In this document: positions 57,686 through 64,000 of the stretch, one piece after another
How positions within the stretch are numbered: position 1 is the first letter of the stretch
How the letters are laid out: the number at the start of each line of letters is the position of its first letter
NCBI GenBank assembly: GCA_021613535.1
Contig: CP075495.1
Span: forward strand, 434,001 to 498,000
DNA from: Adineta vaga
Lineage: Eukaryota; Rotifera
Reading direction: 5' to 3'
DNA: 64,000 nt
Made by a program: the position numbers and the translations under genes
The notes under the pieces: model-generated
Seen by the model: only the letters and a program-made list of their open reading frames with translations
The model's database searches: none
Told to the model about the DNA's origin: nothing

Positions 57686-58300
57686 ATGACAGAAAAGATT
57701 TATCGAAAAACTGGTGGTAAAAGACGAAGAAAACAAAATATTTCAAAAAAAATTTTTCTTTTTTCTAGGTGTTCGATTTTCTGCTGATGCAACAGATTCA
57801 TCTGATGATCATGAAGAACATCTATCTAAAAGTAAAATTTTCATATATTTCTCATAATTTTTATTGTTTTGATTTTCTTAGATGAAATTCATTGGAATAC
57901 AAATGAATGTTCATTAGATTTATATTTTGGTATTTTAAAACTTTCTCATATTTATTCGATGACATTTGATGTGATCTTTGATGAAATTCCAATTCAATTA
58001 GAAATAATTCTTGATCATCAAGATTCACATGGTTTACAATTAATTGTTAATCAATGTTCAAATTCTCATTTAAATCATCAAATTCGTTATGAAGTTGAAG
58101 TTGTTATTAATGGTGATACAATTCCTGGACCATTTCATCGAACATTTTTATTAAAAGAAATCTCAGAATCATCGTCACAAAAATCGATTCAAATTAATGT
58201 AAAAGGAAAAATTTTACGTGAAAATCAAGGAACAGCTACATTAAAACATGGTGTTCATATGAAATCAATTATTAAAGAAGTTAACGAAGATGATGAATGA
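57686..58300 (+). CDS. C20orf27/UPF0687-like protein
   Basis: Three exons (57686-57716, 57769-57831, 57882-58300) in phase encode 170 aa. The start is MTEKIYRKTGGVRFSADATD, an acidic/His stretch (SSDDHEEH), then a beta-rich domain (LDLYFGILKLSHIYSMTFDV, IRYEVEVVINGDTIPGPFHR, INVKGKILRENQGTATLKHG). Order and spacing match vertebrate C20orf27, which has RSIRFA near the start, FLKILHRYEITF in the middle, and RVMDRHHGTPMLLDGV near the end. Length is also similar (about 174 aa). Cytosolic or secreted status cannot be told; no signal peptide is seen. Identity is from remembered family pattern, so moderate confidence. Confidence 0.65.
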
Positions 58301-59570
58301 ACAAAAAATTAAGTTTTCTTAGAAATAAATCGATATACATACAGATATCTTTTTTTTTTCAATAATTATATTCATATTTCATTTTCTAAAATAATTCTAT
58401 ACGAATAGAATGAGACTTTGTTTTGTATCGATATGTTCTTATCTTTTTTCCAACATGAAAATAGTTTAGGAGAAAAGAATGATAACAACGATCACTCTTC
58501 TTCTTCAACAAGTAAAAAATGAAGTATGGACCAAAACTACGAGACGTAACCGTACCTCTATTCGGACTCGGAAAAGGCTCTCAATGTGTTTATGAATATT
58601 TGGGTGCTCAACACCATGCTGTATGTGCAATGCATCAGAAAAAGAATTCTACATTATAGTACCGATGAAAACCCAATTAAATATATACAAGACACAAAAT
58701 GACAATTATTCTGCGCAGTATTAGCTATAACAATCACTAGCATTGATATGAAGAACAAAACAATGAATATTTTAATTGTAAAACAAAAATAAAACGATTC
58801 TATTATTTGTCTATGGAACGACATGATTGATCAAGAAGAATTTTTTTTAACTTTCATTATACAGGAAAATAATTCATGTGATCAAAGTCAAAACATACAA
58901 AATAAGAATAGATTGTGTGTGGCCATATGTGAGGAGAGAGTGTTGTAATGACAAACTGGTTGAGTAGCTAACCGCCTCTCACGGTATGATGTTTATTGAC
59001 TACTCTACATGACCAGAATGTCTCTACTTCACAATAAGACACACGCTTATATAGAGAGAGGAAGAGAAATGTACATACAGACCAATGAAGCGAAGATAAG
59101 AACGAAAGAATGAACCGAGAAGTCAAACGGTAATATGACCGATAGAATGATATTGTTCTCGTCACAAGTGTCACCTCTATATTCACTAAATTATCGAATT
59201 CGAGAGTTGTCTGTTGTAAGTTTCAAAACATGATGTCTGAAATTTAAATTCTTTTCCGGTACCATAACCATGTACAATACACCTGTTTTCTCTATCAAGT
59301 AATTCAATGATACTATCATCACTATCCACGCTCTTATGACTTCTAACAACATCAATGAAAATACACAACTACAATTGCGTTTTCAATCAAAAATGATTAT
59401 CATTGCCATATTCAATGAACTCTATACTGTGTCGTTCATATCGAAACTCTTTTTCCTAATACTTTTTGTCGCATGAATAAAGTGTCGCTAGTATAATTTT
59501 TTACACAACTCATGATTGGTTTTAACCTAAATCAATTTTTCACAATCAATTTTGTAAGTTATACGAGAAT
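58301..59570. other. Intergenic spacer
   Basis: About 1.3 kb. Two adjoining minus-strand frames (58968-59186, 59186-59368) show no recognisable features. The second (LLDRENRCIVHGYGTGKEF) has protein-like composition but no supported exon structure. Confidence 0.4.
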
Positions 59571-59990
59571 ATGTCAACTTTATTGAATATTTATCTTTGT
59601 TTAATTATAATTTTCCCCTGGTTTTCATCATTACTTTATTTGTTCTTTCCTGGTGAAACGATGAAATATTTTGGTGATTTGCCAACATCATCCGGTCAAT
59701 TCTGGGTACGAGTCGTTGCAAGTGGTGACATTCTTGTTGGATTTCTTGCTTTTATTGGATTAAGAACACGAAATAATGAAATATTAAAATTAGTTTTACA
59801 ATCAATTGCTATTTATACTCTTTTTCATATGTCAACATTTTGGTATGATCATACTTTTCGTAAACAACATCCAAATGGTCCTATTTTCTATATAATTCTA
59901 TTGGTAATGAGTCTTGCTGCTTGCGGATGGTGGCCTTGGTGGAAACCACCGTATCATTTAAATAATTCTTCACATATGAAAGATCAATAA
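59571..59990 (+). CDS. Small four-TM protein
   Basis: Intronless, 139 aa. Four hydrophobic segments: LLNIYLCLIIIFPWFSSLLY (4-23), VVASGDILVGFLAFIGL, LKLVLQSIAIYTLFHMST and IFYIILLVMSLAACGWWPW. A conserved-looking loop (PGETMKYFGDLPTSSGQFW) lies after TM1, and a Trp-rich GWWPWWKPPYH precedes the C-terminus. The layout resembles small integral membrane proteins of unknown function. No family can be named. Confidence 0.75.
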   Translation: MSTLLNIYLCLIIIFPWFSSLLYLFFPGETMKYFGDLPTSSGQFWVRVVASGDILVGFLAFIGLRTRNNEILKLVLQSIAIYTLFHMSTFWYDHTFRKQHPNGPIFYIILLVMSLAACGWWPWWKPPYHLNNSSHMKDQ

Positions 59991-60294
59991 GAAAAACATA
60001 AATTTAAAAGATACACATCAACGTTAAAAAAGAATTTAGAACTATATAGTATATTTCCATAGATAAGAATATCTTTTTCTTTGTATATTTAATCGAAATG
60101 ATAACATTTTAGATAAATGTGATTAAATATATCTTGTGTTAAGAAATACGTTTATCAATTCATTTTTATTTAGGAAAGATTATTTAATAAAAATCGAATT
60201 TGTAATGGATAAATATATTGACAAAAAAAAAGATTTGATAAAATGTTAAAATTTCAGTCCTTAAGAAGAAAATCTTGTTGTGTTGATATAACTA
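59991..60294. other. Convergent intergenic spacer
   Basis: 3' ends of two converging genes. AT-rich; no terminator-like element stands out. Confidence 0.5.
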
Positions 60295-62397
60295 TCAATA
60301 TAATTCAGCACTTGTGAGATAGCCACCATTATCACCACCAGCAACTAGTACGGTTCCATTTGATAATATCGATGCTGTATGATACTTTCGTGCAACATTC
60401 ATATTTCCTGTCATTCTCCAAATACCTGTCGATGGATCATACAATTCAGTACTACTCGGAGTAGCTCCATTATCACCACCAGTAACTAGCACTTTTCCAT
60501 TTGATAATATCGATGCTGTATGATACTTTCGTGCAACATTCATATCTCCTGTTATTGTCCAAATACCTGTCGACGAATCATATAATTCAGCACTTTTGAG
60601 ATCACCACCACCAGATCCACCAGTAACTAATACTTTTCCATTTAATAACACCGTTGCTGTATGATATCTTCGTTCGACACTCATGTTTCCTGTAGTAATC
60701 CAGTTACCTGTTGAGGAGTTGTACAATTCAGCATTTTTGAGAGCAACACCACCATTTTCTCCACCAGAAACTAATGCTGTTTGATTTGATAATATCGATA
60801 CTGTGTGATACCTTCTCGCAACATTCATATTTCCTGTCATTGTCCAAATACCTGTCGATGGAGCATATAATTCAGCACTACTCAGAGCAGTACCACCATT
60901 ATGTCCACCAGTAACTAATATTTTTCCACTTGATAATGTGGATGCTGTATGATACCTTCGTCCGACTGTCATGTTTCCTGTCAGTATCCAACTACCTGTC
61001 GATGAATCATACAATTCAGCACGTGTGAGATGACCAGCACTACCATCATCTCCACCAACAACTAATACTGTTCCATTTAATAATATCGATGCTGCATAAT
61101 CCCATCGTTTGACACTCATGTTTCTTGTAGTAGTCCAATTACCTGTTGATGGATCATACAATTCAGCACTTCTAAGATTGGTCCCACCAGTAACTAACAC
61201 TTTTCCATTTGATAATATTGATGCTGTATGATACCTTCGTCCGACTGTCATGTTTCCTGTCAGTATCCATCCTAAATAAGATTAATAAAACAATAGTTTT
61301 TCTTCTATAAAATTCTTAGTTTTTTTAAAATAAATGAGTAACTAACTCTGAATTATCTATTAATAGAAAATCTTTCTTACTTGAATGAATAATTAAATCG
61401 AATTTTTGTATTCGATGATTATTTTGATCAGTAACAAAAAGATTTCCATAACTATCAAAACTAAGACTCCAAGGTTGATTCAATTGATTCGATGCTAAAC
61501 CTGATGAATTTGTACATCCAATTAAACATTGAAAACCATTTGATCTTTCACCAACAATACGATTATTACCAGAATCAACAATGAATAAATATTTATCATA
61601 GTCTAAAATAATTGCAGTTGGACAATTGAGATTGATCATCACATTTACTGATCCAGTTCCAATTACGGTTTGGCCGATTAATTTTTCTGAATTAAACAAC
61701 TGAATTCGATTATTTCCACAATCAGCAACATATAAATCTCCATTTGTATCATCAATAAATATCCCACGAGGATTTCGAAGTGTTGTTGATGTTGATCCAG
61801 CACTTCCTGTTCCAGCAACAATCATCAATGGACTCCAATCATTTATCAATGATTTGGAAAGAATCTGATGACGTTGAGAAAATGAACAAAAGAGAATATT
61901 GTTAATACTTATAAAGATATCAAAACATTGTTGACATAAATTCATTCTTGATATTGAAATTATTGAATTCAATGCAATGCGACTAATACCACCAAGTGAA
62001 GAAAATGTATCAATATAAATTTCATTTGTGTTTGTTACAAAAATAGTTGATGAATTTATTGTTGCTGTAAGATTTCCTTGGAAAAGAAGAATAATTTGAC
62101 CATTATCTCGATTAGGAACGAATATTGTATTATTTGTATTGATAAATATATCCAAAGGATATGATCCAATAGACACATTATTGGCAATAGTTGTTCCATT
62201 TGGATTCCAGGAATCATCGGAAGAGAGTTTTGGTTGATTATAAGAAACCCCTAAAGTATATCGATTTTATTTCTTGTCATTCGTAGAATTTCAAATAACT
62301 TACCTTTCGTTTCTTTAATTATGAATAAAACTATTGAGAAAATCAATTCTTTATTTGCAAACATTATGAAGAAATGAAATGCTCGCAATTTCTTCAT
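60295..62397 (-). CDS. NHL-repeat and Kelch-repeat fusion protein
   Basis: Three exons (62397-62304, 62250-61381, 61271-60295) in phase encode 646 aa. It opens MKKLRAFHFFIMFANKE and a hydrophobic segment (LIFSIVLFII), a signal or signal anchor. Exon 2 gives NHL-type propeller blades (YPLDIFINTNNTIFVPNRDN, NPRGIFIDDTNGDLYVADCG, NRIQLF, YLFIVDSGNNRI, SFDSYGNLFVTDQNNHRIQK). Exon 3 encodes seven Kelch repeats of about 47 aa with the core RRYHTASILSNGKVLVTGG ... SAELYDPSTGIW. Joining uses donor GTAAGA after codon TCA (61380) and acceptor at 61272. The last Kelch unit stops right after SAELY, so the second propeller may be one strand short. Likely extracellular, binding unknown. Confidence 0.8.
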
Positions 62398-62520
62398 CTT
62401 TTATTTTATTTACTTTAAACATCGAATCGATTATTAAATAAATAAAAAAAAGAAGTCTGGTTTGAAATTCTACAAATTATACATGTTGGAGAATATGATT
62501 TTGCAAAAAAAATGAACAAA

Positions 62521-62964
62521 TATATGTCAGAGTTGACTCTAAAATAAATAATCGTAAACTTTTTTCAATATCATAAATAGTCTTTTATTGAGTACATTAG
62601 ACAGATATAAAGCAAACTAATGGAAAACAATTTAAATCACTAGGAAATTGCAAGTGTTTGGGCAATTGTAGCACGAATCTGTGTTATTGCAAGAAAAATA
62701 ATCGAAAATGCTGTACGAAATGTCACAGCGATAATCATTCAAAATGTAAAAATTGCTAGATTTTCTTTTATATTTATCAGCAATAGGTTAGAGATTTTTT
62801 TGTTTACGATAGTTGTTTTTTTTTCATTAGTTTGCTTTATATCTGTCTAATGTACTCAATAAAAGACTATTTATGATATTGAAAAAAGTTAACGATTATT
62901 CATTTTAGAGTCAACTAGTTGCCTTTTAAAGGCAACTGGATTTTAGAGTTAACTCTGACATATA
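62521..62964. mobile_element. Inverted-repeat DNA element with transposase tail fragment
   Basis: Arms of nearly 100 bp are inverted: left TATATGTCAGAGTTGACTCT ... TCATAAATAGTCTTTTATTG ... AAGCAAACTAATG, and the right arm the same, reverse-complemented, with few differences. The outermost right end is TTTTAGAGTTAACTCTGACA. Between the arms the plus strand encodes GNCKCLGNCSTNLCYCKKNN then RKCCTKCHSDNHSKCKNC and a stop (about 62646-62760). This Cys cluster resembles the zinc-binding tails of some DNA transposases. So it appears to be a deletion derivative keeping both ends and the last codons. Confidence 0.65.
62917..62937. repeat. 21-bp palindrome within the element's right arm
   Basis: AGTTGCCTTT-T-AAAGGCAACT: perfect 10-nt arms around one base. 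It is inserted between two copies of the TTTTAGAGT(C/T)AACT terminal motif and has no counterpart in the left arm. Confidence 0.8.
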
Positions 62965-63240
62965 TAAATATGTTAAGCAACACTCTCTCAGTTAGAAAAA
63001 ATTCTGGAAATGCGTGAGATAACTGATTCTGGAATGTTCAACATCGCGGAATAGAATGAGCGCTCGAATCGTTGATATTTTAATAATCGATTCTGTTTAG
63101 TTTTTTTCGCGATTTTTTATGTAAAGAGTTTATCGGAATTTGAGTTTGTCATAAACTCAAATTCTTCATCATCTCCATCGGGTTAAAGGTTAAAAAAGAA
63201 AGTCGTAGCCAAAGATTAAGCAAACGTTTATTTTAGGATA

Positions 63241-63993
63241 TTAATGAAGTCGTTGTTGCCATTTTTTCCATGTTTCTTTAAATGATTTGTTATATAAATC
63301 AGATGGAAGAACAAAAACAACGAAAATTAACATTGATGGAATAAATGAAATGAAATAACTTGAAATAAATAACCAAGGATATCGAGAAGTATTGATACAT
63401 CCAGATAATAATGATATAGTTAGACGAGGTAATGCTAAAATCATTAGAATAATCGGTCCAATAACTAATTGTTTATGTTCATGAAATTGTTCATAAATAT
63501 GTTGTTTAAATGTTTGTTTTGTTCGAATTATTGATCGTTGTCGAGCAGATCGAAAGATAATAAATGAAGCACAAAAAAGATTTGCTGTAAATGGAATAAG
63601 TAAACGAATAAATAAAATAATTGTATTATAATCTTGAATAAATGAAGTATAAGAAGTAATACAATATGTATAAATTTCTATTTCATCATATTCAGATTTC
63701 AATACAAATAAATCGCGATAGAAAAATTCATGACTCAATGAACCAATGATACAAATTGGTAAGATGAAAACTATCCAATAAGCAATTTGTTTACTTTTTT
63801 CTCGATTAAATTTGACTCCTTTGTAAACTGTCAATGCACGTTCAAGAGCAACACAAGCATTTAACCAAGTATCGAAATATAAGAATAATTTAAGAATTGA
63901 TTCAATAATTAAACATCCACCACGAAGAATTGAACGAGACATTGAAATATTCATTTCAGTAAATAAAACAAAGGAAAATTTCACAATAAACAT
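63241..63993 (-). CDS. 7TM receptor-like protein (5' end beyond window)
   Basis: 250 codons from the first ATG in the window to TAA. The frame reaches the window edge and the first one or two TM helices are missing, so this is a partial gene. TM3 ends in WLNACVALERALTVYKG, the usual DRY position being ERA as in many bdelloid orphan receptors. Later segments are IAYWIVFILPICIIGSL (TM4), IILFIRLLIPFTANLFCASF (TM5), LVIGPIILMILALPRLTISL (TM6) and FISSYFISFIPSMLIFVVFV (TM7), then NKSFKETWKKW. It differs clearly from the receptor at 53-54 kb. Ligand unknown. Confidence 0.75.
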   Translation of the reverse strand: MFIVKFSFVLFTEMNISMSRSILRGGCLIIESILKLFLYFDTWLNACVALERALTVYKGVKFNREKSKQIAYWIVFILPICIIGSLSHEFFYRDLFVLKSEYDEIEIYTYCITSYTSFIQDYNTIILFIRLLIPFTANLFCASFIIFRSARQRSIIRTKQTFKQHIYEQFHEHKQLVIGPIILMILALPRLTISLLSGCINTSRYPWLFISSYFISFIPSMLIFVVFVLPSDLYNKSFKETWKKWQQRLH

Positions 63994-64000
63994 ATTAATT

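Larger units (their letters stand above)
62398..63240. other. Intergenic spacer holding a transposon remnant
   Basis: Most of it is the inverted-repeat element at 62521-62964. The remainder shows nothing recognisable. Confidence 0.5.

Noticed and set aside
58968-59368. Two adjoining minus-strand frames of about 60-70 codons
   Set aside because: The second has protein-like composition, but no start, splice partner or family is recognisable.
1-64000. CRISPR arrays, operons, riboswitches, tRNA or rRNA genes
   Set aside because: The window is eukaryotic with spliced genes. No direct-repeat/spacer array was seen and no convincing cloverleaf or rRNA segment was found by eye. A covariance-model scan would be decisive.

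Overview
The window looks like nuclear DNA of a bdelloid rotifer (Adineta/Rotaria-like). The DNA is AT-rich and genes are compact, with many introns of about 45-120 bp that begin GT and end AG. The gene content is typical of bdelloid expansions: FG-GAP/VCBS propellers, NHL and Kelch repeats, arginine ADP-ribosyltransferase (ART) domains, TPR proteins, F-box proteins and small 7TM receptors. Short TGTGGG-type motifs, like the telomere repeat reported for Adineta vaga, are scattered through the window. The taxon is inferred from these traits; no marker gene was seen. Coordinates of spliced genes span first to last coding exon, and the exons are listed in the evidence.

Layout. 1-8.3 kb: tandem repeats, a decayed exon, then a ten-exon multi-module membrane protein ending in an FG-GAP propeller (+). 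9.3-10.5 kb: secreted Cys-rich/SPRY-like protein (-). 11.3-13.0 kb: ART-TPR pseudogene (-). 14.0-15.6 kb: a recent tandem pair of four-TM proteins with duplicated promoters (+). 16.2-19.8 kb: a fringe-like glycosyltransferase and two P-loop GTPases (-), each interrupted by in-frame stops. 20.2-22.3 kb: double-ART protein (-). 22.8-23.0 kb: possible small spliced gene (-). 24.0-24.6 kb: complexin in five small exons (+). 24.9-25.7 kb: broken NYN/zinc-finger gene (-). 27.1-28.2 kb: multi-TM protein (+).

29.7-48.5 kb holds three tandem paralogues of a secreted, mucin-stalked, single-TM protein (+), separated by repeat-rich spacers (tandem 0.5-0.7 kb repeats, a hAT-like MITE, a TIR element) and an F-box gene (-). 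49.8-53.1 kb: a predicted cytosolic ART joined through one TM helix to an extracellular 13-14 repeat FG-GAP propeller (+). 53.3-54.5 kb: a 7TM receptor whose intron carries a perfect 48-bp palindrome (-). 54.9-55.2 kb: a small predicted N-myristoylated protein (-). 56.3-57.4 kb: NHL pseudogene (+). 57.7-58.3 kb: C20orf27-like protein (+). 59.6-60.0 kb: small four-TM protein (+). 60.3-62.4 kb: NHL-Kelch fusion (-). 62.5-63.0 kb: inverted-repeat transposon remnant. 63.2-64 kb: a second 7TM receptor running off the window (-).

Most intact genes encode cell-surface, receptor or signalling proteins. The most notable items are the ART-TM-propeller fusion, the three-module FG-GAP membrane protein, mosaic gene conversion in the 29.7-48.5 kb array, the dispersed telomere-like hairpins, the perfect palindrome, and a run of genes broken mostly by single stop codons. 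Splice models were built by hand from GT/AG sites, phase continuity and protein similarity between paralogues; none is backed by transcript data.
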